Assembly (NCBI GenBank): GCA_001580565.1 | Contig: LRBF01000013.1 | Coordinates: 162,568 to 226,567, forward strand | DNA: 64,000 nt | DNA from: Caballeronia megalochromosomata | GTDB taxonomy: Bacteria; Pseudomonadota; Gammaproteobacteria; Burkholderiales; Burkholderiaceae | Direction of reading: 5' to 3' | Shown here: positions 39,154-49,196 of the stretch, one piece after another | Position numbering within the stretch: the first letter of the stretch is position 1 | Layout: every line of letters starts with the position of its first letter | Notes under the pieces: model-generated | What the model was told of the DNA's origin: nothing | The model's input: the letters and a program-made list of their open reading frames with translations, nothing else | The model's database searches: none | Program-made: the position numbers and the translations under genes

Positions 39154-40824
39154 ATGGATATCAAACGCACCGTCCTATGGGTCATCTTCTTCGTGTCAGT
39201 TGTCCTGCTGTTCGACAACTGGCAGCGGGACCATGGGCGCCCGTCGATGTTCTTCCCGAGCGCGACGCAACCGGCCAAGACCGCCAGCAACCCGGCACCG
39301 GGCTCGGCCGCCTCCGGCGCGCAGCCGTCCGAACTGCCTAACGCGCCCGCAGGCACGGCCGCGCCCGGCGCGTCGACGCCCCCCGCCACGGCGCAAGCAC
39401 AGCTCGTCAAGTTCACGACGGACGTCTACTCCGGTGAGATCGACACGCGCGGCGGCACGCTCTCGAAGCTCGCCCTGATGAAGGAAGGCGACGGCAAACA
39501 GCCGAACCTCTACATCACGCTTTTCGATCACACCGCGAACCACACGTACCTCGCGCGCACGGGCCTGCTCGGCGGCGACTTCCCGAACCACAACGACGTC
39601 TTCACGCCGGTTCCCGGCCAGACGTCGCTGACGGGCGACGAGAAGACGCTGAAGATCGCGTTCGAATCGCCGGTGAAGGGCGGCGTGAAGGTCATCAAGA
39701 CCTACACATTCACGCGTGGCAGCTACGTGATCAACGTCGATACGAAGATCGAAAACGTCGGCACGGCGGCGGTCTCGCCGAAGCTCTACATGGAGCTTGT
39801 GCGCGACAACACGCCGGTCGAGACGCCGCGTTTCTCGCACACGTTCATCGGGCCGGCGGTCTACACGGATCAGAAGCACTTCCAGAAGATCGACTTCTCC
39901 GACATCGACAAGAACAAGGCATCGTTCGAGCCGTCGTCGGATAACGGCTGGATCGCGATGGTGCAGCACTATTTCGCGTCGGCGTGGATTCCGCAGCAGG
40001 GCGTGAAGCGCGACATCTACGTGCAGAAGATCGATCCGGATCTGTATCGCGTCGGCATGACGCTGCCCGCGCAGACGATCGCGCCGGGACAAACCGTGAA
40101 CGTCGATGCGCGTCTCTTCGCCGGTCCTGAAGAAGAGCGCATGCTCGAAGGCATCGCGCCGGGTCTGGAGCTCGTGAAGGATTACGGCATGGTGACGATT
40201 ATCGCCAAGCCGCTTTTCTGGCTGCTCGAGAAGATCCACAGCTATGTCGGCAACTGGGGCTGGTCGATCGTGCTGCTCACGCTGCTCATCAAGGCCGTGT
40301 TCTTCCCGCTCTCGGCGGCGAGCTACAAGTCGATGGCGCGCATGAAGGAAATCACGCCGCGCATGCAGCAGTTGCGCGAGCGCTTCAAGAGCGACCCGCA
40401 GAAGATGAATGCCGCGCTGATGGAGCTGTACAAGACCGAGAAGGTCAATCCGTTCGGCGGCTGTCTGCCGGTGGTCGTGCAGATTCCGGTGTTCATCTCG
40501 CTGTACTGGGTGTTGCTGTCGTCGGTGGAAATGCGCGGCGCGCCTTGGATTCTCTGGATACACGATCTGTCGCAGCAGGACCCGTACTTCATCCTGCCGG
40601 TGCTGATGGCCGTCTCGATGTTCGTGCAGACCAAGCTGAACCCGACGCCGCCCGACCCCGTCCAGGCGAAGATGATGATGTTCATGCCGATCGCGTTCTC
40701 GGTCATGTTCTTCTTCTTCCCGGCTGGTCTGGTGCTGTATTACGTGGTGAATAACGTGCTGTCGATCGCGCAGCAGTACTACATCACGCGGATGATGGGT
40801 AAGGGGAAGAAGAAGGCGGCGTAA
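39154..40824 (+). CDS. yidC: Membrane protein insertase YidC
   Basis: A 556-residue insertase of the inner membrane: N-terminal helix, a large periplasmic beta domain (about 55-355), and a C-terminal Oxa1-like core with five membrane helices including [12 protein letters not shown] and the G-C-L-P motif near 430. It inserts proteins alone or with SecYEG. A Lys-rich cytoplasmic tail ends the chain. Terminator follows. Confidence 0.97.
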   Translation: MDIKRTVLWVIFFVSVVLLFDNWQRDHGRPSMFFPSATQPAKTASNPAPGSAASGAQPSELPNAPAGTAAPGASTPPATAQAQLVKFTTDVYSGEIDTRGGTLSKLALMKEGDGKQPNLYITLFDHTANHTYLARTGLLGGDFPNHNDVFTPVPGQTSLTGDEKTLKIAFESPVKGGVKVIKTYTFTRGSYVINVDTKIENVGTAAVSPKLYMELVRDNTPVETPRFSHTFIGPAVYTDQKHFQKIDFSDIDKNKASFEPSSDNGWIAMVQHYFASAWIPQQGVKRDIYVQKIDPDLYRVGMTLPAQTIAPGQTVNVDARLFAGPEEERMLEGIAPGLELVKDYGMVTIIAKPLFWLLEKIHSYVGNWGWSIVLLTLLIKAVFFPLSAASYKSMARMKEITPRMQQLRERFKSDPQKMNAALMELYKTEKVNPFGGCLPVVVQIPVFISLYWVLLSSVEMRGAPWILWIHDLSQQDPYFILPVLMAVSMFVQTKLNPTPPDPVQAKMMMFMPIAFSVMFFFFPAGLVLYYVVNNVLSIAQQYYITRMMGKGKKKAA

Positions 40825-40851
40825 GCGGCTACTTCGCGCTCCTGGATATGG

Positions 40852-40876
40852 AAACGCCCGGCTTGCCGGGCGTTTT
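40852..40876. terminator. Terminator of yidC
   Basis: AAACGCCCGGC paired with GCCGGGCGTTT around TT, then TTTGC, 30 bases after the stop. Confidence 0.85.
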
Positions 40877-40887
40877 GCTTTGGTGAG

Positions 40888-41301
40888 TCAGAGATCTTCT
40901 TCGATGATGCGCGCCGCTTCACGAAGCAGTTCGAGCGCCCGCTCCTTCGTAAGCGCATTCCCGTAGGGGCGGACCGGCTCCGTGGCCTCGAAGCCCGCTA
41001 CGCTGTTGCCGTTGGCCTCCAATGCGCCCGTGAGCCAATCGCGGGATTTTTCGACAAGTGCTGTCAGGAGCGGCCAATTATCTTCGGACGGGAATCCCTC
41101 GCCGTTGATCCAGCGCTGCACGGTGGCATTTGCGAGCTCGACACCGAATGTCGCGTAAATGGCAGTGGCCAGCGCTTTGCCGCTGCCCAGTTTGAACGGA
41201 TCATTGCGAAACGGTCCCAGCTTGTTCAGCTTCGATTGCTTCGAAATGAGCGCTTCGCGTAGCCGATTCTTGAAAGTGGCGAGAGAGTTGATTCGTTTCA
41301 T
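40888..41301 (-). CDS. Small HTH transcriptional regulator (paralogue 1)
   Basis: A 137-residue protein with a predicted helix-turn-helix around residues 60-85 (T-V-Q-R-W-I-N-G-E-G-F-P) and a partly helical acidic C-terminus. It aligns in its centre with the neighbouring protein encoded at 41483-41899. Not assignable to a named family; a Cro/CI-like fold is likely. The start is chosen where homology to the neighbour begins. Lower GC than its neighbours. Confidence 0.6.
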   Translation of the reverse strand: MKRINSLATFKNRLREALISKQSKLNKLGPFRNDPFKLGSGKALATAIYATFGVELANATVQRWINGEGFPSEDNWPLLTALVEKSRDWLTGALEANGNSVAGFEATEPVRPYGNALTKERALELLREAARIIEEDL

Positions 41302-41482
41302 GAACTCCAGAATGCGCGATAGTCGTTCTTGAGCGGCCAAAAGTCTTTTGGCGCGCCCAACACCGTTTGTCCGGCGAACCTGCCCGAACCCTGCTCCGGC
41401 CTCACGCAGCATGGGTTTGCTCAGCTATCAGGTACGTCGAAGCTTTATCTCAAAGTTACGAAAATTCCCCAGCAAGGGGGAT

Positions 41483-41899
41483 TCATCGTCGGATCGATCC
41501 ATAAAACTGCTCGACCAATTCCTCCAGCAAATACCGATGATGCGGCGACAGCGCTTCGATCTTCGTCGCCAGCTCGAGCGTCTCTTCGGACGCGGGGTAT
41601 TGTTCGTCGCGCGCGAGCGGCTTCGGCGTTATCTGCGGATTGCCGCTCGGCGGCGGCCCGTAGTGCAACCAGTGCTGATCCACCTTGAACCATTCGGCGA
41701 GTGTCTTCGGCTTGTCGACCGTGGGAATCGAGCGCGCGGTCAGCCACTTGTGCGCCGTCTGTGGTGACACGGATTCGCCTTGATAACGCAGGTTGAAATG
41801 GAGTGCGAGATCGGTCGCGCCGCGCATCTTTTCAGGTGCGCGGGTCATCGAGAATTTGAGCCGCTCGGAGAAATCGGCTTTTTCTTGTGGTGTAGGCAT
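41483..41899 (-). CDS. Small HTH transcriptional regulator (paralogue 2)
   Basis: A 138-residue protein with an HTH-like segment S-P-Q-T-A-H-K-W-L-T-A-R-S-I-P followed by W-F-K-V-D-Q-H-W-L-H. The same pattern (W-x6-P...W-L) occurs in the downstream gene, so the two are probably ancient duplicates. Divergent from mnmE. A palindromic region upstream may be its operator. Target unknown. Confidence 0.65.
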   Translation of the reverse strand: MPTPQEKADFSERLKFSMTRAPEKMRGATDLALHFNLRYQGESVSPQTAHKWLTARSIPTVDKPKTLAEWFKVDQHWLHYGPPPSGNPQITPKPLARDEQYPASEETLELATKIEALSPHHRYLLEELVEQFYGSIRR

Positions 41900-42212
41900 G
41901 GGCTGGATTGTGCGAGGCAATCACTGCTTACTAGTCAACCAGTTGCGCTATATCTGGCGCAATCCAGCATGCTTTTATCTTGCCTAAGTGTTCAATTTAA
42001 TTGCCAACAGGCAGCATATTTTTGCCGCATCGCGAACTATAGCAAGCTTCGCCCTGATATCAACGCAAGATCGCTCCTTCTCCATCAGTTTAGCTTTCTA
42101 TCTCAAAAAAGCTAACACGCGAGCCTTGTTTCCGCGAGCACGAGGTCGTTCGATCCACACACGCCGCGATACAATGCCGGCACTCCGAAAACCATCCAGG
42201 TGCGCGACGAAC
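41900..42212. other. Divergent intergenic region with inverted repeats
   Basis: About 310 bases, A/T-rich. It holds TTGCGC...GCGCAA (41943-41962, 8-base spacer), CTGGATTG (from 41913) repeated inverted as CAATCCAG near 41960-41967, and TTAGCTTT/AAAGCTAA (42090-42097 with 42108-42115). The first two lie where the promoter of the small regulator gene should be. No gene seen. Confidence 0.5.
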
Positions 42213-43601
42213 ATGCTGAGCAACGACACCGATCCGATCGTCGCAATCGCCACCGCGCCCGGGCGTGGCGGGATCGGCGTCGTGCGTCTGTCGTTCGGCC
42301 GTGCTGGCGAAGCCGCCGCGCAAAAAGCGATGCACGCGTTGTGCGGACAGGCGCTGGCGCCGCGTCACGCGAGCTATGTGCCGTTCGTCGACGGGAACGG
42401 TGAAGCGCTCGATCGCGGCATCGCGCTGTATTTCCCGGCGCCGCACTCGTACACGGGCGAGCACGTACTGGAGTTGCAAGGCCATGGCGGACCGATCGTG
42501 CTGCAACTCGTGCTGCAACGGGCGATCGAAGCCGGTGGCGATTTCGGCCTGCGGCTTGCCGAGCCCGGCGAATTCACCCGGCGCGCTTTTCTCAACGACA
42601 AGCTCGATCTGGCGCAGGCCGAAGCCGTCGCGGACCTGATCGAAGCCAGCACGGAGGCGGCTGCGCGCTCGGCCGGCCGCTCGCTGGACGGCGCGTTCTC
42701 GCGCGAAATTCATGCGCTCGTCGAAGATGTGATCAATCTGCGCATGCTGGTCGAAGCGACGCTGGATTTTCCCGAGGAAGAGATCGACTTTCTGGAAGCG
42801 GCCGATGCGCGCGGCAAGCTCGCACGCATCCGCGAGCGGCTCGACACGGTGCTTGCCGATGCGCGTCAGGGCGCGCTGTTGCGCGAAGGCCTGTCGGTCG
42901 TGCTCGCGGGGCAGCCGAATGTGGGCAAGTCGTCGCTGCTGAACGCGCTCGCGGGCGCGGAACTCGCGATCGTCACGCCGATCGCTGGCACCACCCGCGA
43001 CAAGGTCGCGCAGACGATTCAGATCGAAGGCATACCGCTGCACATCATCGATACGGCGGGACTGCGCGAGACGCAGGACGAAGTGGAGCGGATCGGCATC
43101 GAGCGCACGTGGGGCGAAATCGAGCGCGCCGATGTCGTGCTGCATCTGCTGGATGCGCGCGAGGCCGCGACGCCCGAAGACCACGCCATCGCGGCACGCT
43201 TTCCGGCGGGCGTGCCCGTTGTGCGGGTGATGAACAAGACCGATCTAGCGGGTGCGCCATCCGCGGCGCGTGACGGCGATGATCGCGCGCGTGAAGTGAA
43301 TCTGTCGGCGAAAACCGGCGACGGCATTGCGCTGCTGCGCGATGAACTGCTGGCGATCGCAGGCTGGCAGGCGGGCGCGGAAAGCGTGTATCTCGCGCGC
43401 GAACGTCATTTGATCGCGCTGCGTGAGGCGCGTGACCACCTGGCGCTCGCCGCCGAACATGCCGATCAGCGCTCACAGGTGCTCGATCTGTTCGCGGAAG
43501 AATTGCGGCTCGCGCAGGACAACCTCAACGCGATCACGGGCGAATTCACGTCGGACGATCTGTTGGGCGTGATTTTCAGCCGCTTCTGTATCGGAAAATA
43601 A
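42213..43601 (+). CDS. mnmE: tRNA modification GTPase MnmE
   Basis: A 462-residue GTPase that with MnmG makes the 5-carboxymethylaminomethyl group on U34 of certain tRNAs. It has an N-terminal tetrahydrofolate-binding domain (1-120), a helical domain, and a G domain with [16 protein letters not shown] and N-K-T-D, ending in C-I-G-K. The ATG at 42213 matches the family start; the frame continues 75 codons upstream without homology. Confidence 0.96.
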   Translation: MLSNDTDPIVAIATAPGRGGIGVVRLSFGRAGEAAAQKAMHALCGQALAPRHASYVPFVDGNGEALDRGIALYFPAPHSYTGEHVLELQGHGGPIVLQLVLQRAIEAGGDFGLRLAEPGEFTRRAFLNDKLDLAQAEAVADLIEASTEAAARSAGRSLDGAFSREIHALVEDVINLRMLVEATLDFPEEEIDFLEAADARGKLARIRERLDTVLADARQGALLREGLSVVLAGQPNVGKSSLLNALAGAELAIVTPIAGTTRDKVAQTIQIEGIPLHIIDTAGLRETQDEVERIGIERTWGEIERADVVLHLLDAREAATPEDHAIAARFPAGVPVVRVMNKTDLAGAPSAARDGDDRAREVNLSAKTGDGIALLRDELLAIAGWQAGAESVYLARERHLIALREARDHLALAAEHADQRSQVLDLFAEELRLAQDNLNAITGEFTSDDLLGVIFSRFCIGK

Positions 43602-43612
43602 GGGCGGATAAA

Positions 43613-44083
43613 TTACGCGCCGTCTGGTTTGCCGAGCTCACGCAACTCCGCGTTGAGTTTCTCGCTTTCCTCCGGCCGCCCGTGAAACGCCGCCGGCGTG
43701 TTCTGGAACATCTCGATCCGATACACACCGTCGCTGAGCGACAGCACCATCGTCTGAATCGCAGTCAAGCCCGGTTCGAGTTCGGTCGCGCCGCGCGGCC
43801 ACATCCCCGCGACGGCGCGCAACAGCAGCGTTTGCCCGTTTGCCATGCGCCTCACCTCGCGCACCTTCGCGACGAAGCGCGGCGTAGGGTGCTGGGCGAA
43901 GATCGGCTTGAGGTGCGCCTCGATGCACGTCCGACCGTCGATTGCACTGCCGTCGAAGCCCACCAGACTGCCGCGTTCGCTGAAGCGCGCCGCCATCCCG
44001 ATTGCGTCCTGCCTGTTCCAGTCGTCGAGAAGGCCGTAATAGGCGCGCCGCGCGCTCGTGGTCCAATCGTCGGGCTGACTCAT
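43613..44083 (-). CDS. SnoaL-like (SgcJ/EcaC) family protein
   Basis: A 156-residue protein with a nuclear-transport-factor-2-like cone fold (Y-Y-G-L-L-D-D-W-N-R near residue 16, then beta strands such as Q-T-L-L-L-R-A-V-A-G). The SnoaL-like family includes isomerases and unknowns. The ATG overlaps the exporter stop (ATGA), so it is translationally coupled to the LysE gene. Confidence 0.75.
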   Translation of the reverse strand: MSQPDDWTTSARRAYYGLLDDWNRQDAIGMAARFSERGSLVGFDGSAIDGRTCIEAHLKPIFAQHPTPRFVAKVREVRRMANGQTLLLRAVAGMWPRGATELEPGLTAIQTMVLSLSDGVYRIEMFQNTPAAFHGRPEESEKLNAELRELGKPDGA

Positions 44084-44706
44084 GTCGCCTTCTTCCACGC
44101 CGCCGCGAAAACGCCCGCGCCCATCAGCAGCGCCCCGCCCGTGCGGTTCACCGCGCGCTGCACGGAAGGCTTGCGAATCGCCTTGCGCGCACCGGATGCG
44201 AGCAACGCGTAAGCGAACGCGTTGGCCGTCGCCAGCCCGACGAAAGTCGCTTCGAGAATGGCGATCTGCGACACACTCGCTGTGTGGGCATCGACGAATT
44301 GCGGCACGAACGCGACGAAGAAAATGATGCTCTTCGGATTCAGCGTCGTGACGGCGTACGCGTGCGCCATGATGCGGCTCGTGCGCAGTTCGCCGGTGGG
44401 CTGCACGGCGTCGGTATCGATGACGGGCGCCTTCCACAGCTTGATGCCGAGATAGATGAGATATGCCGCGCCGATCCACTTCACCACCATGAACAGTTCC
44501 GCCGATGCCGCCAGCAGCACGCCGAGGCCGAGCATCGACGCGGTCATCGCGGTGAGGTCGCCGAGCGCGACGCCGGCTGTCGTCGCGAAGGCGTACTTGC
44601 GGCCGTGTCCGAGCGCGTAGGACACGACGAGCAGCACGGTCGGGCCGGGAATCGCGACGAGAATCGCCGATGCGATCGCGAACGGCAGCCATTGAGCGAG
44701 GGTCAT
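44080..44706 (-). CDS. LysE/RhtB-family exporter
   Basis: A 208-residue inner-membrane exporter with about six hydrophobic segments, the signature A-I-P-G-P-T near residue 20 and N-P-K-S-I-I-F-F near 125. AGGAG precedes the ATG. It is a second LysE-type gene in this window (first at 12903-13550); sequences are clearly different. Confidence 0.87.
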   Translation of the reverse strand: MTLAQWLPFAIASAILVAIPGPTVLLVVSYALGHGRKYAFATTAGVALGDLTAMTASMLGLGVLLAASAELFMVVKWIGAAYLIYLGIKLWKAPVIDTDAVQPTGELRTSRIMAHAYAVTTLNPKSIIFFVAFVPQFVDAHTASVSQIAILEATFVGLATANAFAYALLASGARKAIRKPSVQRAVNRTGGALLMGAGVFAAAWKKAT

Positions 44707-45106
44707 TCCTATTCTCCTGAGTTCGATGCGTCGATTTATCCATGAACGCGGGGCGCTGGCAATAGGCCGTTCAGCCAGCTTGACGTCGTTGCGCCTCGGG
44801 TCACGAACTGTTGCCTATGCCTCGCGCTCGCTTCATGCGCCGCACCAAAAGTCGCCGCGAGGCAAATTGTCGCAGCTTCGCGCCAGTAACGACCGGCTTT
44901 CATTCCTTTAAAAGCGATATTTCGATGATTTTCATTTAATCGTTCATCACCGCCATTCACTTAAAAGACCTGCGACATTCTGACGTGTTGCGGACGCACA
45001 TAACATATGCTTGCAAGTTTGCCTCACTCATCTAGCATGAGTTTTGCGGTCATCCGCTTTTAAATACATAGCTAATTTCGAAACGGTTTCGTTGGGGGCT
45101 ATATAC
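44707..45106. other. Gene-free region before the small secreted protein
   Basis: About 400 bases. A short inverted repeat ACTCAT/ATGAGT (45026-45031 with 45037-45042) and a G-run just before 45107 are the only features; no gene seen. Confidence 0.5.
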
Positions 45107-45451
45107 ATGAAGAAACGCGCCGGTGCTCTCTTCGCGATGATGGGTTTGTTTGCGGTCATTTCCGCAGCGCAGGCCCAAGACAGCGTTATTCAGCCTCAGC
45201 AGACCTTCACTTTCCGGCCCAATTCGTATGGCTGCTTGTCCAAGGACAAGTTCGATTCGGCCGACCAGCACGCGAAAGCCGGCGAGCATCAGCAGATGCA
45301 GCAGTTTTTCGAAGGCTTCGAATGCATTTCGACGCCAAGCGACTCGCATTTTCGCGTGATTCGCGTGGTGGGCCATGACATCGAATTCGTCAACGCCGCC
45401 AATAGCGATACGCAAGGTATGTGGACTGCCGATCGTTTCATCGATCAATAA
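45107..45451 (+). CDS. Small exported hypothetical protein
   Basis: A 114-residue protein with a clear signal peptide (M-K-K-R... A-Q-A cleaved about residue 23). The mature region has two Cys (Y-G-C-L and F-E-C-I) that could form a disulfide. Not recognised. The ATG has GGGGG about 7 bases upstream. The gene is followed by a terminator, so it is monocistronic. Confidence 0.75.
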   Translation: MKKRAGALFAMMGLFAVISAAQAQDSVIQPQQTFTFRPNSYGCLSKDKFDSADQHAKAGEHQQMQQFFEGFECISTPSDSHFRVIRVVGHDIEFVNAANSDTQGMWTADRFIDQ

Positions 45452-45481
45452 GCGGCTTCGGCGTTTAGCTCTTTCGCTAAT

Positions 45482-45507
45482 CCGGCGCGATTTTTGAATC
45501 GCGCCGG
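45482..45507 (+). terminator. Terminator of the small secreted protein
   Basis: A perfect 10-bp stem CCGGCGCGAT/ATCGCGCCGG (45482-45491 with 45498-45507) with a 6-base loop, 30 bases after the stop. No T-run follows. Confidence 0.6.
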
Positions 45508-45705
45508 CGCTTCGGTGTGCCCGCGTATTAATCGTTGGCATAAGTTGTGGACGGCATTCATGCCGTCTCGTTCTCTGTCGCGCCCTGAGCGCGTCCACTC
45601 GTCTTCCCAATTCCCGTCGATTCGCCGCACAATGTCGGTCTCCTGCGCGATCGATCGCGCCGACAATCCTTTTTCGCCGGCCGACGCGCCGGCGCCCGAC
45701 GCTGA

Positions 45706-46257
45706 ATGGCTCTCAAATCCACGATCTACAAGGCAGACCTTCAAGTCGCCGACATGGATCGCCACTACTACGGCGATCATTCCCTGACCATTGCACGGCA
45801 TCCGTCTGAGACCGACGAACGGATGATGGTGCGCGTCGCCGCGTTCGGGCTGTTCGCCGACGATCGACTCGAATTCTGCAAGGGCCTTTCCGATACCGAC
45901 GAGCCCGATCTCTGGCAAAAAGACCTCACCGGCCAGATTCAGACGTGGATCGAGGTCGGCCAGCCCGACGAACGGCGCATCTCGAAGGCGAGCGGCCGAT
46001 CGGACCGCGTGATCGTCATTGCCTATGCCGGCAGGACCGCGGACATCTGGTGGAACGGTGTGAAGGGCAAGGTCGAGCGGCTGCAGAACGTGACGGTATG
46101 GTCACTCGCCGATGGCGTCGCCGAATCGCTCGGCAAGCTGGCCGAACGGACGATGCGTTTGCAATTGATGGTGCAGGACGGCGATGTTTCCCTGGGCAGC
46201 GAAACCGTCGATGCCGTTGCGATTCGCTGGAACGTGCTCAAGGCCGGGGAGGCCTGA
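45706..46257 (+). CDS. yaeQ: YaeQ family protein
   Basis: A 183-residue protein matching YaeQ (M-A-L-K-S-T-I-Y-K-A... W-I-E-V-G-Q-P-D). The fold is PD-(D/E)xK nuclease-like. The enteric protein was linked to suppression of RfaH defects, but the real function is unknown. Cytoplasmic. The start agrees with the family. Confidence 0.88.
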   Translation: MALKSTIYKADLQVADMDRHYYGDHSLTIARHPSETDERMMVRVAAFGLFADDRLEFCKGLSDTDEPDLWQKDLTGQIQTWIEVGQPDERRISKASGRSDRVIVIAYAGRTADIWWNGVKGKVERLQNVTVWSLADGVAESLGKLAERTMRLQLMVQDGDVSLGSETVDAVAIRWNVLKAGEA

Positions 46258-46268
46258 AGGCTCGACGG

Positions 46269-46676
46269 TCAGGCTTCGGGCGGTCCTTTTAGCTCAATCA
46301 TGTTGCCTTCGGGATCGAACAGGTAGAGCGATGGGCCGAAGCCTTCGGCGCCAAACCGCCGCGCTTCTTCACCGATGCGCACGCCGTGTCGTTCAAGATG
46401 CGCTCGTAACGCGTTCGCATCGAATGGCTCGACGCGCACGCATAGATGATCCATATTGCGACCGGCGCCGGGCAAGCCGCTCTCCGGTCGATCGATCTTC
46501 GCGCCGACGGCCAGTAAATCGATCAGCGAGCGGCCCGCGCGCATCTGCACTAGGCCGAGATCGCGCTTTTCCTTCTCGACCGGACAGCCCAGCACGGTGC
46601 GATAGAAGTCCACCATGTTGTCGAGATCGGCGCAGCGGATTACGACGTGATCGATTTCGCGCATGTTGAGATGCAT
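46269..46676 (-). CDS. VOC-superfamily (glyoxalase/bleomycin resistance-like) protein
   Basis: A 135-residue metal-dependent fold with the paired beta-alpha-beta repeats (R-E-I-D-H-V-V-I-R, then M-D-H-L-C-V-R-V; final Y-L-F-D-P-E-G-N-M-I-E-L). The His and Glu ligands are in place. Substrate unknown. Two ATGs (46676 and 46664) are possible; the first has GAGAG upstream. Confidence 0.83.
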   Translation of the reverse strand: MHLNMREIDHVVIRCADLDNMVDFYRTVLGCPVEKEKRDLGLVQMRAGRSLIDLLAVGAKIDRPESGLPGAGRNMDHLCVRVEPFDANALRAHLERHGVRIGEEARRFGAEGFGPSLYLFDPEGNMIELKGPPEA

Positions 46677-46750
46677 GTGGGGCTCTCACGTTGGGTGTGA
46701 GAGGAAGTTTAGCGTGAGGGGGAAGCGAGGCGCAGGGGCGCGAGAAGTTA

Positions 46751-46778
46751 AAGGGCCTGGCGTCTAAGCCAGGCCCTT
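46751..46778 (-). terminator. Terminator of tRNA-Ala
   Basis: An 11-bp perfect stem AAGGGCCTGGC/GCCAGGCCCTT (46751-46761 with 46768-46778), followed on the minus strand by TTTAAC, 10 bases after the CCA. Confidence 0.75.
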
Positions 46779-46787
46779 CGAATTTCG

Positions 46788-46863
<76 letters not shown>

Positions 46864-46874
46864 AACGAGTGAAA

Positions 46875-46883
46875 ATTGTATCA
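46875..46883 (-). promoter_or_regulatory. Extended -10 of tRNA-Ala
   Basis: Minus-strand TG-A-TACAAT, 11 bases upstream of the tRNA 5' end; no strong -35, consistent with an extended -10. Confidence 0.6.
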
Positions 46884-46930
46884 CAGCCAAACCGCCCGCA
46901 GGCAAGCCTCCGGACCATCCGGCCCACCGT

Positions 46931-47275
46931 TTACTTCTCTGGCGCCCCCGCCAAAATCCACGCGACGACCGCCCTGATATCGCCATCGTTCATCTTGGGA
47001 TGCGACGGCATCGGAATAGCGCCCCACACCCCCGCCCCACCGTTCTTCACCTTCTTTTCAAGCTTCGCACTCGCCTGCGGATCGCCCTTGTACTTCTCGG
47101 CGACCTGCTGAAACGACGGTCCCACAAGCTTGCGATCGATCGCATGACATCCCATGCACGCATTACTGCGCGCGATCGCCATCGCGTTCGCGGATGAAAC
47201 AGACTGCTCAGCGGCGCACACACCAACCGACGCAGCGACGAACACCGCGCCGACAACCAAACGCACCATACTCAT
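46931..47275 (-). CDS. Periplasmic class I c-type cytochrome
   Basis: A 114-residue cytochrome with a signal peptide (cleavage near V-C-A), single heme motif C-M-G-C-H (about residues 40-44) and a distal Met in I-P-M-P. It carries electrons in the periplasm, probably to a terminal oxidase. Its ATG overlaps the dolP-like stop (ATGA), an unusual but clear coupling. Confidence 0.9.
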   Translation of the reverse strand: MSMVRLVVGAVFVAASVGVCAAEQSVSSANAMAIARSNACMGCHAIDRKLVGPSFQQVAEKYKGDPQASAKLEKKVKNGGAGVWGAIPMPSHPKMNDGDIRAVVAWILAGAPEK

Positions 47276-48078
47276 TTCACTGCCGGGACCGGGTTGGGAT
47301 TGCCCGGATGCACATCCGAGTTCTTCACAGGCGCGGGCGATTGCATATCGAGCGGACGCGACGTGACGCCCGAATCGGGCACCGTTCCAACTGTCGCTTC
47401 AGCAGGCGCAGGCGCACCCGCCGCAGAGACCGCGCTCGCATCGGATGCAGCCGCCGCTTCCAGCGCCTTCGCTTCTTCAGGCTTGATGTACTGGAACACC
47501 TTCACGACCTGCTCGACGCCCGGCGCGCGCGCCGCGACATCCGCGCCGTGCGCGCCTTCGTCCGGCGTAACGAGACCCATCAGATAAACGACGCTGCGCT
47601 CACACACCACCTTGTAGTAGTTCGCGCGCAAGTCCTTCTCGCCGACCATTGCGGTCTTCACGCGGGTCTCGAGATACGAATCGTTCGCGCGCGACGAGAT
47701 CGAACTCGCGCCCTGGACCGACAGTTCGTTGACGATGCTGCCCACGTTATTGATGTCGCGCACGACGGCCTCGGCCTTCTGCTTCGACGCGTCGTCAGGC
47801 ACCTCGCCCGTCAGCAGCACGCGCCGGTTGAACACGGTCACGTTGACATGCGCCGTATCGGGCAGATTCTCGTTGATCCGCGAAAGCGCCTTCACCTGAA
47901 TCTCGCGGTCTTCGGTCTGCGCGCCGAGCGTGCGGCGATCCGTGGCGATCAACGTGCCGCCGGCCGCCGCGCCGACGACTGCGAGCGCGCAGCCCTGCAA
48001 CGTCAATGCGACTCCCGACAACATGCTCACCACGAGCGTGGCTTGGGCCAGCGTCGCCTTGACGCGTGTCTTATTCAT
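47272..48078 (-). CDS. DolP/YraP-like lipoprotein with two BON domains
   Basis: A 268-residue outer-membrane lipoprotein. Lipobox L-Q-G-C near residue 30, then two BON domains (about 50-120 and 130-200). A Pro/Ala-rich tail follows. DolP helps maintain outer membrane integrity and BAM activity. The ATG has GGAG upstream. It sits after a DiaA-like gene as in enteric genomes, supporting the identification. Confidence 0.85.
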   Translation of the reverse strand: MNKTRVKATLAQATLVVSMLSGVALTLQGCALAVVGAAAGGTLIATDRRTLGAQTEDREIQVKALSRINENLPDTAHVNVTVFNRRVLLTGEVPDDASKQKAEAVVRDINNVGSIVNELSVQGASSISSRANDSYLETRVKTAMVGEKDLRANYYKVVCERSVVYLMGLVTPDEGAHGADVAARAPGVEQVVKVFQYIKPEEAKALEAAAASDASAVSAAGAPAPAEATVGTVPDSGVTSRPLDMQSPAPVKNSDVHPGNPNPVPAVK

Positions 48079-48101
48079 CAACTCCGTTCCCCCTATCAGT
48101 T

Positions 48102-48689
48102 TCAGTCGTCTCCGAGCAGCATCGCATCGATGCCGTCGCACAGACAGTGAATGGTCAGCAGATGGACTTCCTGGATGCGCGCCGTTCGATCGGACGGCAC
48201 GCAGATGTGAATGTCGGTTTCGGCGATCACGTCGGACATCGCGCCGCCGCCCTTGCCCGACAACGCGATCACGATCATCTCGCGCTCGTGCGCTTCCTGA
48301 ATCGCCGCGAGCACGTTGACCGAGTTGCCCGACGTGCTGATCGCGAGCAGCACATCGCCCGACTGACCGAGCGCGCGGACCTGGTTCGAGAAGATCTGCT
48401 CGAACGCATAGTCATTGCCGATGGCCGTGAGAATCGAGGTATCGGTCGTCAACGCGATGGCCGGCAAGCCCGGGCGCTCGCGCTCGAAGCGGCCGATCAG
48501 CTGCGCCGCGAAACGTTGTGCATCGGCCGCCGAGCCGCCGTTACCGCACACCAGAATCTTGTTGCCGTTGGCGAGTGCGCCGAAGAGCGTGTCGACCGCG
48601 GCCGCGATCGGAACCGCCAGCGCGTCGAGTGCTTCGAGTTTGAGTGCCGCGCTGTCGCGGAATTGCTGTTGAATACGTTCGACTGACAT
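48102..48689 (-). CDS. diaA: DiaA-like SIS-domain protein (phosphoheptose isomerase family)
   Basis: A 195-residue SIS-domain protein ([17 protein letters not shown]). Phosphoheptose isomerase GmhA has the same fold and the two are hard to separate by sequence. The neighbours yraN, rsmI and a BON lipoprotein match the enteric diaA locus, so DiaA, which promotes DnaA assembly on oriC, is the better call. Length matches DiaA. Confidence 0.75.
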   Translation of the reverse strand: MSVERIQQQFRDSAALKLEALDALAVPIAAAVDTLFGALANGNKILVCGNGGSAADAQRFAAQLIGRFERERPGLPAIALTTDTSILTAIGNDYAFEQIFSNQVRALGQSGDVLLAISTSGNSVNVLAAIQEAHEREMIVIALSGKGGGAMSDVIAETDIHICVPSDRTARIQEVHLLTIHCLCDGIDAMLLGDD

Positions 48690-48792
48690 CGACTCTCGAT
48701 CATCGGCCCCAGCGGGCGGCGGTATGTGGCTTGAACGCTCAATGCGTCGGTTGTTGCGCAGTTTACCGCATGCATCATGCGGCAAGCCTCGC

Positions 48793-49146
48793 TCATGCTT
48801 CATCGGCGCGAAACGCATCGGGCATCCAATGCAAGCGGCCCGCGTCGAACGCGACGACATCGAAGCGGCACACCGGCAACGCGCCACTCCAGGTCACGAG
48901 AAAATGCTGCGCGGCGCGCACGAGGCGCGCGCGCTTTCTCGCATCGACACTCGCGGCGGCATTCGCATAATGCCTGCTCTTTCTCGCCCGGACTTCGACG
49001 AACACGAGCGCGCCGCGTTCATCGAGCATCACGAGATCGATCTCGCCGCCCCGGCACGTCACGTTGCGCGCGACGAGGCGCATGCGCTGCCGCTGCAGGA
49101 ACTCGAGCGCGTGCGACTCGAAAACATCGCCGAGCGTTTTGGACAA
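48793..49146 (-). CDS. yraN: UPF0102/YraN family nuclease-like protein
   Basis: A 117-residue protein of the YraN (UPF0102) family. It has an endonuclease-like core (G-E-I-D-L-V-M-L... V-F-V-E-V-R-A-R) resembling PD-(D/E)xK. Function unknown; often linked to DNA uptake or repair genes. The start codon is TTG, chosen because GGAGG lies 4 bases upstream and the family begins here. Confidence 0.87.
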   Translation of the reverse strand: MSKTLGDVFESHALEFLQRQRMRLVARNVTCRGGEIDLVMLDERGALVFVEVRARKSRHYANAAASVDARKRARLVRAAQHFLVTWSGALPVCRFDVVAFDAGRLHWMPDAFRADEA

Positions 49147-49196
49147 GGCGCCTCCATAAAAGTTGTCAACCGGCCGGTTTAATCGCGCATGGCAAA

